This document shows, piece by piece, positions 47,545 to 58,815 of a DNA stretch of 64,000 nt. The position numbers and the translations under genes are program-made. The number at the start of each line of letters is the position of its first letter. Position 1 is the stretch's first letter. Source of the DNA: Corynebacterium felinum (lineage in GTDB: Bacteria > Actinomycetota > Actinomycetes > Mycobacteriales > Mycobacteriaceae). The DNA lies in assembly GCF_030408755.1 (NCBI RefSeq), contig NZ_CP047209.1, positions 186,001-250,000 of the forward strand, written 5' to 3'. Under the pieces are notes generated by a model. The model had not been told where the DNA came from. It did not search any database and was given only the letters and a program-made list of their open reading frames with translations.

Positions 47545-47701
47545 AATGCTCCTTATGCTACCGGTTGCATGCAAAACCCGTAAACCCTTGGCGCAGGCGC
47601 TGTAACTTGTGGGGCACAAAGGTGCTGCTGGGGCTCAAGTGGAGCTTTGGTCTGGTCATGCTAGTGCCACGAGGGGGGGTAGGGGAACGGAAGATGTGGG
47701 G

Positions 47702-48562
47702 CTAGTCTTTGTCGCCAGCTGCTACTTTTTCGAGCAAAACCCCGTATCCCGATTTCATGTAGGGCTGTGCCAGCTGTGAAAGCTGTGCTGCAGAAATGAG
47801 TCCGTGTTCAAAGGCAGCGACTTCTGGTGAGCCGATGACTTGGCCGGTGCGTTTTTGAAGCACTTCCACGTAGGCGGCGGCTTCGCTCATGGAATCAAAA
47901 GTGCCGGTGTCGAGCCACACGTTGCCGGGGCTGAGTTTGCGTACCTGGAGTTTTCCGCGTCGCAGGTATTCTTCGTTGATTGCGGTGATTTCTAGTTCGC
48001 CACGCTGGGAGGGGGAGATGTTTTGGGCGATGTCGAGCACGGTGTTGTCGTAGAAATACAGGCCAACGACTGCGTAAGACGAGAGCGGGTGGGTTGGTTT
48101 TTCTTCGATGGATAATGCGTGGCCTGAAGCGTCGAATTCGACCACACCGTAGCGTTGCGGATCGCTGACTTCGTAGGCGAACACGAGTCCGCCGTCGACG
48201 TCGTCGAGTTCATCGAATGTGATGCCGTGGAAGATATTGTCCCCCAGTACTAAGGCTACGGAGTCGTCGCCGACGAAATCTGCGCCGATGATAAAGGCGT
48301 GTGCTAAGCCAAGGGGTTGGTCTTGGACCGCGTAGCTGAGGGAGATTCCGAGGTGTGCACCATCACCGAGCAGACGTGTGAAGTTTTGGGAGTCTTCAGG
48401 AGTGGTGATGATGAGGATTTCTGTGATCCCTGCCTGGATTAAGGTGGACAGGGGGTAGAAGATCATGGGTTTGTCGTAGATGGGCATGAGTTGTTTGGAA
48501 ATGCCTTGCGTGACTGGGTAGAGCCGGGTTCCGGATCCGCCCGCGAGGATAATACCTTTCAC
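47702..48562 (-). CDS. rmlA: glucose-1-phosphate thymidylyltransferase
   Basis: RmlA makes dTDP-glucose from glucose-1-phosphate and dTTP. The 286-aa length is typical. Visible are GIILAGGSGTRLYPVT at the start, PMIFYPLSTLIQAGI, LGDNIFHG in the middle, and WLDTGTFDSM near residue 220. It is the last gene of rmlB-rmlCD-rmlA and overlaps rmlCD by 4 bases. Confidence 0.96.
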   Translation of the reverse strand: MKGIILAGGSGTRLYPVTQGISKQLMPIYDKPMIFYPLSTLIQAGITEILIITTPEDSQNFTRLLGDGAHLGISLSYAVQDQPLGLAHAFIIGADFVGDDSVALVLGDNIFHGITFDELDDVDGGLVFAYEVSDPQRYGVVEFDASGHALSIEEKPTHPLSSYAVVGLYFYDNTVLDIAQNISPSQRGELEITAINEEYLRRGKLQVRKLSPGNVWLDTGTFDSMSEAAAYVEVLQKRTGQVIGSPEVAAFEHGLISAAQLSQLAQPYMKSGYGVLLEKVAAGDKD

Positions 48563-49916
48563 AATTCGCCCCTTGTTAGTTTTTCTTTGAGCAGTTCACG
48601 CCAATCGCCTGGCATGATGCCAAGCGATTCAATCTTATTGAGTGCAAGCATACTCATGCGAGGCCGTGGTGCTTGAGCTGCGTAGTCTTCGGTTGTGCAG
48701 GCTGATACGTGGCTGGGATCGTATCCCAGTAGGGTCCATACTTCTTGGGCGATGTCGAACCAGCTTGATGCGGGGCCAGCGCTGCTGAAGTGGTAGGTGC
48801 CGTAATCGCCGCGTTCAAGCAGGAGCGGGATGGCGGTGGCGAGATCGTCGGCGAAGGTGAGGCGTCCAATTTGGTCGGAAACTACTGTGGGGTGCGCGCC
48901 GTTTTCGGCGAGGTGTTTCATGGTGGAGACAAAGTTTTTGCCCGCGCCAACCACCCAGCTGGTGCGGATAATGAAGTGTTTGCTTGCGCTGCGGGCGGCG
49001 AGTTCACCTGCTGCTTTGGAGTTTCCGTAGACGTTGATGGGGCAGGGGGTATCGGTTTCGATGTAGGGTGTGGGGCTGGTGCCGTCGAAGACGTAGTCGG
49101 TGGAGAAATGCACGAGTGTGATGTTGTGGTCACGGCAGATTTCGGCGAGGTTAGCGACCGCTTGTGCGTTGGTAGCCCAGGCCTCGTGAGCGTGGGTTTC
49201 GGCGTCGTCGACTTTCGTGTAGGCGGCGGCGTTGATGATGGTGTGGTAGTTGTTCCAGTCGCGTTGTGTGCTCAGTGGCGCAGTGATGTCGAGTTCGGCG
49301 CGTGTGAGGCTATCGGCTTCGGGGAATACTGCGCGTAGTGCCGTGCCTAGTTGCCCGTTGCCACCGAGGATGAGGATTTTTTGTGCGTTGAAGGGTTGTG
49401 CTTCGGCAAGCGAGGGGTGTGTGCGGTCGGCGGCGGAGATTTCGGTGGGGGTTAGTGGCCAGTCGATTTCGTTGAGGTTGCAGAAGGTGTAGTCGGCGGT
49501 GGCTGACCAGTGATCGTTCACGAGGTAGCAGTAGGTGCATTCTGTTTGTGCTTGGAATCCGTTGGCTACTCCGCGGGGGACGAATACGGCGGTGTCTGGG
49601 GTGATGGGTGCGCTGAATGTGCTGCGGTAGGTGGGGGAGTCGGCGCGCATGTCGATCCATGCGCCGAAGGCTTCACCGTGTGCGACGCTTATGAGTTTGT
49701 CCCAGGGTTCGGCGTGCATTCCGCGGGTGACGCCGGCTGAGGCGTTGAAGGAGATGTTGTTTTGTACGGGGGTGAAGTCTTTCAGCTGCCTTGATGCGCC
49801 TGCTAGGGCGGCAAATTTTTCTTTTTGCCAGTTTTCTTTGAAAAAGCCGCGGGAGTCGCCGTGTAGGTCGAGGTGGATGAGGAAAAGTCCTGCGATGGGG
49901 GTTGGTTGAAGGTGCA

Positions 49917-49917
<1 letters not shown>
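48559..49917 (-). CDS. rmlCD: fused dTDP-4-keto-rhamnose 3,5-epimerase and dTDP-rhamnose reductase
   Basis: The 452-aa product joins two steps of dTDP-L-rhamnose synthesis. Residues 1-170 are the RmlC cupin epimerase: DLHGDSRGFFKENW, QNNISFNASAGVTRGMH with the catalytic His, and VFVPRGVANGFQA. Residues about 179-452 are RmlD, an SDR reductase starting KILILGGNGQLGTAL, with the YxxxK pair in INVYGNSKAAGE. The fusion is usual in corynebacteria. Start ATG 49917 overlaps the rmlB stop by one base (TAATG). Confidence 0.95.
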
Positions 49918-50945
<1,028 letters not shown>

Positions 50946-51061
50946 TCAAAAGATTTTTCGTGCCGTGGCGTTGTTGGCGAGCATGCTGTGCGCGCCGCAG
51001 CTGGTAGCTGGGCAGCTTATGCTCGTGTCGACGTCGTCACGCGTGCTGCGCATGCGCGGCG

Positions 51062-52288
51062 TTATCGTGTGCGACGTGTACTGATGAAACCACCCACATG
51101 CACTAAAAGCCCAGTTAAAGGCCCGATGATAAGGGCAAGACAGCTCGCCATCGACAGCGACAGGGGCAAGAACATGATGCCGATTGCAACACAGGTAGCA
51201 ACCATCCACCCGTACAAATACAGACGATGCTGATCAACAGCGACAGCAGCAGTTCCCGTGATCATCAGCGATGCCGTGCACGCAGCCCCAACAGTAAGCA
51301 CACCAAGCACAGAACCTGGGGCAATAAAGCCAGCGGGAAGCACGAAGCCCAAAATCCACGGACCACAAAGCCAGGCAGCACCTGCACCACACAACCCAAT
51401 AACCCACACGAGGGCCAGCGGCTGGATCACTGCGCGCACAATCTGGTGAGAGTGCGCAACGAAACGCACAATAAGCGAGGACTGGAACTGCTGAAGCGGC
51501 AGCAGTAAGGGAGCGCGAGTGAGGATCACCGCATAAACAATCGCAGCACCCAAAGCCGCATCAGGGTGCGCGAACTGCACTATCGTGGGAAACCCTGTGA
51601 TCACAATGGCGGTCGCGCCACTGGCAGCCATCGCGTAACCTGACTTTGCCAAAAACTGTCGCACATCAACATCCGCACGAGCCGTGCCGCATGCGCGCAC
51701 ATCTTTATGCAGCGCTACGATCACAATCCAGCTCAACGCGCCAAGAACCGTAATCACCATAAACGCCACCAAATGCGCGCCTAAAAGCCAGGCAATAATC
51801 GCCACAATCATGCGGCTGGCAGTATCGATAATGATCAACGTAGCGTAGCGATTCCACAACTGAAGACCAGAAATAATCCCGCCCACAGTCGCCTGAATGG
51901 CATAACTTCCAAGCCCAATAGCCAAAAGTGCTGCGCCAAGAACAGGGTGGGTGGACACAAGCCGTGAAATCCATAACGGGGCAGACAACCCAACAAGAAG
52001 CACCGTGGCAGCTGCGATGCCCAGCCCCACTTTTAATGGCGACGCCGCGAGCACATCAGCCTGCTCAGCTTGTTGACCAGCAGAAACAGCGCGGGTTGTC
52101 TCTTGTAATAAGCCAGTCAGAATGCCCGTGATGGCAAAAAAGAACCCCCAATAGGCGGCAAATTCGGTGGCACTGGAAGTATCGTCACCAAATGCCCGCG
52201 CAGCAACAATGATGACAACAAACCCTGAAATCCCAGCAATCAGAGTTGCGATCGTCATCGAACGCACATGATGCGTGCTTGTTTTCAT
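51062..52288 (-). CDS. polysaccharide flippase-like membrane protein
   Basis: The 408-aa protein has about 11-12 hydrophobic helices, begins MTIATLIAGISGFVVIIVAARAFG, and has the general look of Wzx/MOP-superfamily exporters of lipid-linked sugars. No signature motif settles the substrate. It lies beyond rmlB in the same direction after a 146-bp gap and overlaps the upstream M1 peptidase gene by 4 bases (ATGA). The function is inferred from fold and from the sugar genes nearby. Confidence 0.7.
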   Translation of the reverse strand: MKTSTHHVRSMTIATLIAGISGFVVIIVAARAFGDDTSSATEFAAYWGFFFAITGILTGLLQETTRAVSAGQQAEQADVLAASPLKVGLGIAAATVLLVGLSAPLWISRLVSTHPVLGAALLAIGLGSYAIQATVGGIISGLQLWNRYATLIIIDTASRMIVAIIAWLLGAHLVAFMVITVLGALSWIVIVALHKDVRACGTARADVDVRQFLAKSGYAMAASGATAIVITGFPTIVQFAHPDAALGAAIVYAVILTRAPLLLPLQQFQSSLIVRFVAHSHQIVRAVIQPLALVWVIGLCGAGAAWLCGPWILGFVLPAGFIAPGSVLGVLTVGAACTASLMITGTAAVAVDQHRLYLYGWMVATCVAIGIMFLPLSLSMASCLALIIGPLTGLLVHVGGFISTRRTR

Positions 52289-53664
52289 CGATCACTCCTG
52301 CGAGGAAACGGCGGTAATTCGCGCTGCTGAACCCAACACGCCCACAGCGCCTCAAACTCCTCGCAGTCAATGTTTTCTTCCACACACACCCTGCGCACCT
52401 CTCGTTTCACATCCACCGGTTCCACAACACTATGCCGACCAGAGGCAACATAGCGCTGAAGCATCCGGAAAAACGCAGCATCTCCCAGCAAACAACGCAA
52501 CGCATGCACCGTTAGCGCACCGCGCTTGTACACACGATCATCAAACATATCGACCGGGCCTGGATTAGCAAGCAGAAGATCCTTCGGCTTCGCAACCAAA
52601 CCCTGATAGTGCTCAAAAGCACTGGTTTCAGCAGGGATACCGGCCGAGTGTTCAAACCACAACCACTCCGAATAGCAAGCAAAACCCTCATTGAGCCAAA
52701 TATCATCCCACTGGGCCAACCCCAGCGAATTACCAAACCACTGATGCGAAAGCTCATGAGCAATCAACCGCTCATACTTCTTATCCCCACACGCATGATT
52801 CGCACCAAAAGTAGACAAACCCTGAGCTTCCAAAGGGATTTCCAACTCATCCTCAGTAATCACCACCGTATACGTGGGGAAAGGATACGGCCCAAACAAC
52901 CGTTCATACAGATTCAGCATCGCCGCCTGATCAGCAAACTCCGTACGGAAACCCGCCTCACACGAAGGAGGAAGATACGCATGAATCGGCACCGAGGCAC
53001 CATCAAGAACAACATGCTTGTACTCGCCCACATGAATCGCCGCAAGATAACTCGCCATCGGACTAGCACTATGAAAATGCCACACACCCCGCCGACCCTT
53101 GCGCTGATAAGACTTCAACACACCCGTAGCAACCGCCGTGTACTGTGCATCAGTGGTGATACGAATATCGTAAGTAGCCTTCTCATCAGGAGTATCATCA
53201 CACGGAAACCACGTACGAGCACCACAGGGCTGGCTGGCAACAAGACTGCCATTACTCAATTCCTCCCACCCAATCGCCCCCCACGGAGACGAAATCGGAG
53301 AAGGATTACCCTGATACCGAATGCTTAAATAAAATTCCGTATCCTCCGGAATCTCCTCAGCAAAACTCACACGCAACTTATGGTTGCTGTGCTTAAACTT
53401 AGCCACCCGGATCGCACAAGCCCCACTAGCATGAGCTTTGACCGAACGCACCGACATCGAATCGGCAAGATCCAACGTCAACGTAGACAACGGCCGATAA
53501 TTCACGCAGCGAATCTCAGCCGACGCACCCAACCGATTCGGGCCAACAGAATAGTCCACATCAAGCATGTAATGGCGAATATGGAAACCAAGATTAAACG
53601 GAATGCCCGTGTAGGCGTCGACAAGCCCCGGGATCGGAGTGCTACGAAGTGCGTGAGTACTCAT
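52285..53664 (-). CDS. M1 family aminopeptidase
   Basis: The 459-aa zinc metallopeptidase has the HExxH motif in IAHELSHQWFGN (about residue 303) followed 18 residues later by the third zinc ligand in DIWLNEGFACYSEW. The substrate-site stretch before it, EIPLEAQGLSTFG, keeps the Glu of the family's GxMEN-type motif in the actinobacterial LE-Q form. It has the N-terminal beta domain but not the long C-terminal domain of PepN, so it is the short type. No signal peptide is seen, so it is probably cytoplasmic. Start ATG 53664 overlaps the S9 peptidase stop. Confidence 0.9.
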   Translation of the reverse strand: MSTHALRSTPIPGLVDAYTGIPFNLGFHIRHYMLDVDYSVGPNRLGASAEIRCVNYRPLSTLTLDLADSMSVRSVKAHASGACAIRVAKFKHSNHKLRVSFAEEIPEDTEFYLSIRYQGNPSPISSPWGAIGWEELSNGSLVASQPCGARTWFPCDDTPDEKATYDIRITTDAQYTAVATGVLKSYQRKGRRGVWHFHSASPMASYLAAIHVGEYKHVVLDGASVPIHAYLPPSCEAGFRTEFADQAAMLNLYERLFGPYPFPTYTVVITEDELEIPLEAQGLSTFGANHACGDKKYERLIAHELSHQWFGNSLGLAQWDDIWLNEGFACYSEWLWFEHSAGIPAETSAFEHYQGLVAKPKDLLLANPGPVDMFDDRVYKRGALTVHALRCLLGDAAFFRMLQRYVASGRHSVVEPVDVKREVRRVCVEENIDCEEFEALWACWVQQRELPPFPRRSDR

Positions 53665-55643
53665 GATAATTGTGTCGCAATCCAACTATAAATAAGTGCT
53701 TCCATAAAAGCAGTCTGCCTATTATTCGCAGCCCCAGCATGGCCACCTTCAGAATTTTCATAATAAGCAACCGGCTGGCCAGCCCCAAGCAACGCATTCG
53801 CAAACAACCGCGCATGCGCCGGATGCACCCGATCATCACGCGTCGAAGTAGTCACCAACGCCGGCGGATACGGGCGAACCGCATGATCGACCACCCGCGC
53901 CAACGGCGAATACTGCTCAAGCACAGCCCGCTCGTGGGCAATATCAGGATCACCATACTCCGCCATCCACGAAGCCCCAGCCGACCACGTATGGTAACGA
54001 AGCATATCAGTCAACGGCACCTGAACAATCGCCCCACCAATCTTCTCCGGATACATCGTCACAGCAGTAGCCGACAACAAACCACCATTCGACCCACCGC
54101 GGACAAACGTGCGCGCCGGGGTGGAATAGCCGCGGGCAACGAGGTCATCGAGCACCGCCTGGTGATCTTCAAACACGCGCATACGGTTTGTTTTCGTTGC
54201 CTGCTGGTGCCAGTGCGGTCCGTATTCACCCCCGCCACGCAGATTGGCTTGAACATAAAAATAGCCGCGACTTAACCATGCGTGCCCGCGCACCGCGGAG
54301 TAGGAGGGAAGAAGTGACACCTCGAAACCACCGTAGGCGTACACCAGTGTCGGCTGAGGCTCGGTGCGGGAGAAATCGCCGGTGATGAAGTACGGAACTT
54401 CAGTGCCGTCTGCGCTGGTGGCAAAGTGCTGGCGGGTCTGAATACCGGCGCTATCAAACAGAGCTGGCGCAGTTGCGATCGCTTCGAGCGTATGGCCGTC
54501 GAAGCGGTAGAGGGTGTCGGGTTGGGTGAAGCTGGAAGCGCCAAGCCATACTTCCTCGGAATAGTTGGTGGCAGAAACAATGCGTGCTGTTGCAAGCTCG
54601 GGAAGTTCGAGCGGTTGGGCGATGAAACTGCCCAGCTCGTAGGCTGTGATGCGACTAGCGACGTGGTGAAGAGTGATGGTGTAGAGGTGAGTTTTGCTAA
54701 ACGAGATATTTTGCAAACTATGCGCCTGTGTGGGGCGGAAAAGAAGTTGAAAGTTGCGCTCGCCACAAAGGAATGCATCGAGCGCGATCACGCCGAGGCC
54801 ACCTGCGGGGATGGTGCGGTAGTCGGTGCGGGGCATAACGAACAGCCAGTTTTGGCGCAGCGCTATCTCGCAGTCTTCAGGAAGTTCGAGGATTTGCAGC
54901 CCAGAATCGGTGTGGATGAAGGTGCGGGAGGTGTAAAAATCGAGGATGCGGCGGACAATGATGCGTTCGAATCCGGGTTCGGTTTCTGCCCACGCGCTCA
55001 CAAGCAGGTCGTCGCTTTTGCCGCTGAACAGCTCGTCGGCGTCGGCAAGCTGCTGGTTTCGCCTAAGGATCCGCGCACTTTTGGGGTATCCGGAAATGGT
55101 GAGCGTGCCGGGGCCGAAATCGGTGCAGACGATCAGCGTGTCGTGGTCGATCCACGAGACTTGGGATCTGGCTTCGGGGATGAAAAAACCTTGCTCAAGC
55201 AGCTGTTTTTTATCAAGGTCGAACTCGCGGATGGTTGCGGCATCGGCGCCACCACGAGAGAGTTTGATCAAGGCGCGATCGTTTTCTTTCCGAATCACCG
55301 CGCCTTGCCAGACCCAGTTTTCTCCCTCTGCCTGCGCTAATGCATCGATATCGAGCAGGATTTCCCAGTCGGGGGTACTGTCACGATAGCTGCTTAAGGT
55401 GGTCCGTCGCCATAACCCGCGCGGATGAGCGCCGTCTTGCCAAAAGTTATAGAGGTGCTCGCCAACGCGGGCGACGTATGCGATCCTGTCATCATTGTTC
55501 AGGATTTCGAGTAGTTCGGCATCAAGCTGCTTATCGACGCCGCCCGCTGTGTGCTCGGACCAAGACGTCGCCCACGCTAAAGCGTCGGGGGAGTCAATGG
55601 GGATAAGCGGGGAAGGATCAGAAAGAAACTGCGCTGCAGACAT
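53661..55643 (-). CDS. prolyl oligopeptidase family (S9) serine peptidase
   Basis: The 660-aa protein has an N-terminal beta-propeller to about residue 420 and a C-terminal alpha/beta-hydrolase. The hydrolase shows YAYGGFEVSLLPSYS, NLRGGGEYG and the nucleophile Ser in VRGGSNGGLLSA (about residue 516). Asp in STRDDRVHPAHA and His in EGGHAGAAN complete the triad. It cleaves short peptides, probably after proline, in the cytoplasm. Coupling to the M1 peptidase by a 4-base overlap suggests joint peptide degradation. Confidence 0.92.
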   Translation of the reverse strand: MSAAQFLSDPSPLIPIDSPDALAWATSWSEHTAGGVDKQLDAELLEILNNDDRIAYVARVGEHLYNFWQDGAHPRGLWRRTTLSSYRDSTPDWEILLDIDALAQAEGENWVWQGAVIRKENDRALIKLSRGGADAATIREFDLDKKQLLEQGFFIPEARSQVSWIDHDTLIVCTDFGPGTLTISGYPKSARILRRNQQLADADELFSGKSDDLLVSAWAETEPGFERIIVRRILDFYTSRTFIHTDSGLQILELPEDCEIALRQNWLFVMPRTDYRTIPAGGLGVIALDAFLCGERNFQLLFRPTQAHSLQNISFSKTHLYTITLHHVASRITAYELGSFIAQPLELPELATARIVSATNYSEEVWLGASSFTQPDTLYRFDGHTLEAIATAPALFDSAGIQTRQHFATSADGTEVPYFITGDFSRTEPQPTLVYAYGGFEVSLLPSYSAVRGHAWLSRGYFYVQANLRGGGEYGPHWHQQATKTNRMRVFEDHQAVLDDLVARGYSTPARTFVRGGSNGGLLSATAVTMYPEKIGGAIVQVPLTDMLRYHTWSAGASWMAEYGDPDIAHERAVLEQYSPLARVVDHAVRPYPPALVTTSTRDDRVHPAHARLFANALLGAGQPVAYYENSEGGHAGAANNRQTAFMEALIYSWIATQLS

Positions 55644-55675
55644 ATATCGAAGACTACAACAATCCCCGCATAATC

Positions 55676-56743
55676 CTAGGAATGGAAAGCGCGGTCAAAG
55701 GTTGCCCACGAACCGCGGAGATCATCCTGCCAGTAACCCCAAGAATGGGTGCCGGTGGGGCGAAGGTTCCAATCAGCTGGGATTCCCAACTTATCCATCT
55801 TTGCCTTCAGATCGTGAGTACAACCATTGGTGGCAGCCTCAATGACGCCACCTTCCACAATGGTGGTGGTAGCGGCCACGGACTGGATGAATGGATGGTG
55901 CTCGCGCAAACGTGGACCACTTGGCATATCCCATGCGCCTGCTAAGCCGGAACCATTGGATACATACACATGGGTGTTGCGCAGCCCCTCGGCTTGGGCG
56001 ACTGCATCATTCCAATGCCATGTTGGGCTTCCCAATGGCCCCCACATTTGGGTGGGGTTGGCATCCGCACGCTGCAGGGTAAGGCCGATGAAGGCCATGG
56101 GCATTGGCTTCGCGGAAGCGTAGCAGCCGGAGAACGCGCCCACGCCGTCGTAGAAACCGGGGTTGTGCTGTGCTAACAGGACAGCGGAGGTTGCCGACAT
56201 CGACATACCAGCAATCGCACGCTTACCGTTTGCCTTCAGGATTCCTTCAAGTGGGCCAGGCAGCTCACGGGTGAGGAAGGTTTCCCACCGCTGCTTACCC
56301 CCAAGCTGGGGCATATCTTCAACCCAGTCGGTGTAGTACGAGAAGCGGCCCGACATAGGGATAACAACGTTGACGTCCTTATCCTTATAGAAATCAATCA
56401 CGTCGGTCTGCATCAACCAGTTGGCCAAGCCTTCACCACCATCGCCACCATTGAGCAAGTAAATGGTAGGACGCTGAGGATTCGCTGCCTTAAGGACCAC
56501 CAGTGGGATAGCACGATTGTCCATGGCAGGGGACGTGGCCCACATTTCAACAACGCGATCGCCATCCACTTTGGAACGCCACTTCGGGTTCTCGGCAAGG
56601 TTCGGCCCCACACTAACCTGGGAAACAGGGGCGTTTCCAGCAAGTTGTGCTGGGCTCACCGGTGCGGACTGAGCTGGGGCGGCAACGACGATTGAAAGGG
56701 CGCACGCGACAGCGGCCACGTGTCGTAGAGTTCTTCTCATCAA
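55676..56743 (-). CDS. secreted corynomycolyltransferase / esterase
   Basis: The 355-aa protein has a signal peptide (RHVAAVACALSIVVAAPAQSA, cleavage about residue 27) and the antigen-85-like alpha/beta-hydrolase. Visible are PTIYLLNGGDGGEGLANWLMQ, nucleophile Ser181 in AGMSMSATSA, and the catalytic His in PTGTHSWGYW. These enzymes transfer corynomycolate between trehalose monomycolate and arabinogalactan, trehalose or proteins in the mycomembrane. The late Cys pair (FSGCYAS, TNGCTHD) may form a disulfide. Start ATG 56743 or 56740 cannot be separated. Confidence 0.92.
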   Translation of the reverse strand: MMRRTLRHVAAVACALSIVVAAPAQSAPVSPAQLAGNAPVSQVSVGPNLAENPKWRSKVDGDRVVEMWATSPAMDNRAIPLVVLKAANPQRPTIYLLNGGDGGEGLANWLMQTDVIDFYKDKDVNVVIPMSGRFSYYTDWVEDMPQLGGKQRWETFLTRELPGPLEGILKANGKRAIAGMSMSATSAVLLAQHNPGFYDGVGAFSGCYASAKPMPMAFIGLTLQRADANPTQMWGPLGSPTWHWNDAVAQAEGLRNTHVYVSNGSGLAGAWDMPSGPRLREHHPFIQSVAATTTIVEGGVIEAATNGCTHDLKAKMDKLGIPADWNLRPTGTHSWGYWQDDLRGSWATFDRAFHS

Positions 56744-56948
56744 TGATCCTCAAAATAAATGTGGGCGTTTTCACTACTACATCGCGGTAATGAACGCAGG
56801 TGTTAGCCCTGCGCTTAAAAAAGATATGTTACTAGAGTTTAATGAGTGATGTTCAGTTGTAACGAGAAGAACAAAAAGAACGCTCTACAATAAGAAGATC
56901 ATTTGTGTAATCATTACCCCGTATTCCTTCAGAAAGAACAGGTTTTCC

Positions 56949-57065
56949 ATGGTAACTAATGTTGTTGAACAGATCATTGTTCGTTTCAATGAAATGATCG
57001 GAGCCATCATCCATCTTGGATCTTCCGCATCGAGCAACTTCGCTGTCGCTTTGGGCTTGGTCTAA
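56949..57065 (+). CDS. 38-aa amphipathic peptide, possible mycomembrane channel
   Basis: ATG 56949 to TAA 57065 gives a peptide beginning MVTNVVEQIIVRFNEM and ending SSASSNFAVALGLV. Residues 4-23 form an amphipathic helix with Val/Ile/Phe on one face and Asn/Glu/Gln/Arg on the other. A Ser-rich turn and a hydrophobic tail follow, with no signal peptide. This resembles the tiny PorA/PorH channel peptides of Corynebacterium (about 45-57 aa), which are O-mycoloylated on serine. AGAAAGAACAGG lies upstream and a strong terminator follows, so it is a complete transcription unit. It is divergent from the mycolyltransferase gene. The channel function is inference. Confidence 0.6.
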   Translation: MVTNVVEQIIVRFNEMIGAIIHLGSSASSNFAVALGLV

Positions 57066-57086
57066 GCACACCTTAGGATGCATTTT

Positions 57087-57128
57087 CCCTCACCCGCACC
57101 GGCCGAAGCGCTCGGACGTGGGTGAGGG
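57087..57128 (+). terminator. rho-independent terminator after the 38-aa gene
   Basis: CCCTCACCC (57087-57095) pairs with GGGTGAGGG (57120-57128), with further pairing inside, and TTTC follows. It separates the small gene from lpd. Confidence 0.85.
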
Positions 57129-57187
57129 TTTCGTCGCATCTGGGCAAAAAGGCGACATTTATTCCATTTTTCCGTATTCTAGTTCTC

Positions 57188-58603
57188 GTGACTGAACATT
57201 ATGACGTAGTAGTACTCGGCGCTGGCCCAGGTGGCTATGTGTCCGCTATCCGTGCAGCTCAGCTTGGTAAGAAAGTTGCTGTAGTAGAAAAGCAGTACTG
57301 GGGTGGTGTCTGCCTCAACGTGGGCTGTATTCCTTCCAAGGCTCTGCTGAAAAACGCAGAAGTAGCTCACATCTTCAACCACGAGGCGAAGACCTTCGGC
57401 ATTTCCGGCGAGGTTTCTTTCGACTTCGGTGCTGCACACGCACGTTCCCGCAAGGTTTCTGAGGGAATTGTGAAGGGTGTGCACTACTTGATGAAGAAGA
57501 ACGGCATCACCGAAATTGACGGTTTGGGCTCCTTTAAGGATGCAAAGACTCTGACGATTTCCGAGGGTAAGGATGCTGGCAAGACCATCACCTTCGACAA
57601 CTGCATCATTGCTACCGGTTCGGTAGTTCGCTCTCTTCCAGGCGTGACCATCGGCGGTAACGTCGTGTCCTTCGAGGAGCAGATCCTCAACCCTGAAGCA
57701 CCAGAGTCCATGGTGATTGTGGGCGCAGGTGCTATCGGCATGGAGTTTGCCTATGTTTTGGCAAATTACGGTGTCAAGGTCACCATCGTGGAGTTTATGG
57801 ATCGCGTTCTGCCTAACGAAGACGCAGACGTATCCAAGGAAATCGCTAAGCAGTACAAGAAGCTCGGCGTGAAGCTGCTCACCGGCCACAAGACCACCGC
57901 TATTCGTGATCTTGGTGGAGCTAACGGCGTTGAGGTTGATGTGGAGTCCAAGGACGGTTCCAAGTCTGAAACCCTCAAGGCTGACCGTGTTATGGTTTCC
58001 ATCGGTTTTGCTCCTCGCACCGAAGGCTACGGCCTAGAGAACACTGGTGTGAAGCTGACCGATCGTGGCGCTATCGCTATCGATGACCGCATGCGCACCA
58101 ACGTTGAGGGCATCTACGCTATTGGCGATGTGACCGCTAAGCTGCAGCTTGCTCACGTGGCTGAAGCGCAGGGCGTGGTGGCTGCAGAAACCATCGCTGG
58201 TGCTGAAACCCAGGAACTGGGCGATTACATGATGATGCCTCGTGCAACCTTCTGTAACCCACAGGTTGCTTCCTTCGGTTACACCGAGGAGCAGGCAAAG
58301 CAGAAGTTCGAAGGACGCGAGATTAAGGTTGCCTCCTTCCCATTCACTGCAAACGGTAAGGCTCAAGGCTTGGCTGAGACCGCAGGTTTTGTCAAGATTG
58401 TTGCTGATGCAGAATTCGGTGAGCTCCTTGGTGCGCACATGGTCGGTGCCAACGTGTCCGAACTGTTGCCACAGCTGACTCTGGCACAGCGTTTCGATCT
58501 CACCTGTGAAGAAATCGGCCGCAACGTGCACACCCACCCAACCCTGTCTGAGGCAATGAAGGAAGCTGCTGAAGGCATCATGGGCCATATGATCAACCTG
58601 TAA
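57188..58603 (+). CDS. lpd: dihydrolipoamide dehydrogenase (E3)
   Basis: Lpd reoxidises lipoamide for the pyruvate and 2-oxoglutarate dehydrogenase complexes. The 471-aa flavoprotein starts [16 protein letters not shown] (FAD motif), has the redox-active disulfide C42/C47 in [13 protein letters not shown], and the NAD motif [13 protein letters not shown] near residue 180. It ends with the catalytic [12 protein letters not shown] 57188 is the family start; an open frame extends upstream to 57122 through the spacer. Codon use suggests high expression. Confidence 0.96.
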   Translation: MTEHYDVVVLGAGPGGYVSAIRAAQLGKKVAVVEKQYWGGVCLNVGCIPSKALLKNAEVAHIFNHEAKTFGISGEVSFDFGAAHARSRKVSEGIVKGVHYLMKKNGITEIDGLGSFKDAKTLTISEGKDAGKTITFDNCIIATGSVVRSLPGVTIGGNVVSFEEQILNPEAPESMVIVGAGAIGMEFAYVLANYGVKVTIVEFMDRVLPNEDADVSKEIAKQYKKLGVKLLTGHKTTAIRDLGGANGVEVDVESKDGSKSETLKADRVMVSIGFAPRTEGYGLENTGVKLTDRGAIAIDDRMRTNVEGIYAIGDVTAKLQLAHVAEAQGVVAAETIAGAETQELGDYMMMPRATFCNPQVASFGYTEEQAKQKFEGREIKVASFPFTANGKAQGLAETAGFVKIVADAEFGELLGAHMVGANVSELLPQLTLAQRFDLTCEEIGRNVHTHPTLSEAMKEAAEGIMGHMINL

Positions 58604-58620
58604 AAATTTCTTTGACAAAG

Positions 58621-58665
58621 CACCCAATACGATTGTCACCTTGAGGCATGCGTATTGGGTGTTTT
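58621..58665 (+). terminator. rho-independent terminator after lpd
   Basis: CACCCAATACG (58621-58631) pairs with CGTATTGGGTG (58651-58661) and is followed by TTTTCTTGT. Confidence 0.92.
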
Positions 58666-58815
58666 CTTGTGCGGGGGCAAAGGTAAAGGCGTGGGATTGG
58701 CTTCGTGGCGACGTCGAAAAGCGTGCATCTGAAAGAGGGGGTAGCGTGAGCAAAAGGAAAAAGAAAAACTATAAAGTGGATTCGACGACTAAAAAACCAC
58801 TTTAAGGAAAAGACA

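Noticed and set aside
52285..53664. M1 peptidase lacking the GxMEN motif
   Set aside because: The position is occupied by IPLEAQGLSTFG, which keeps the Glu as in other actinobacterial short M1 enzymes.
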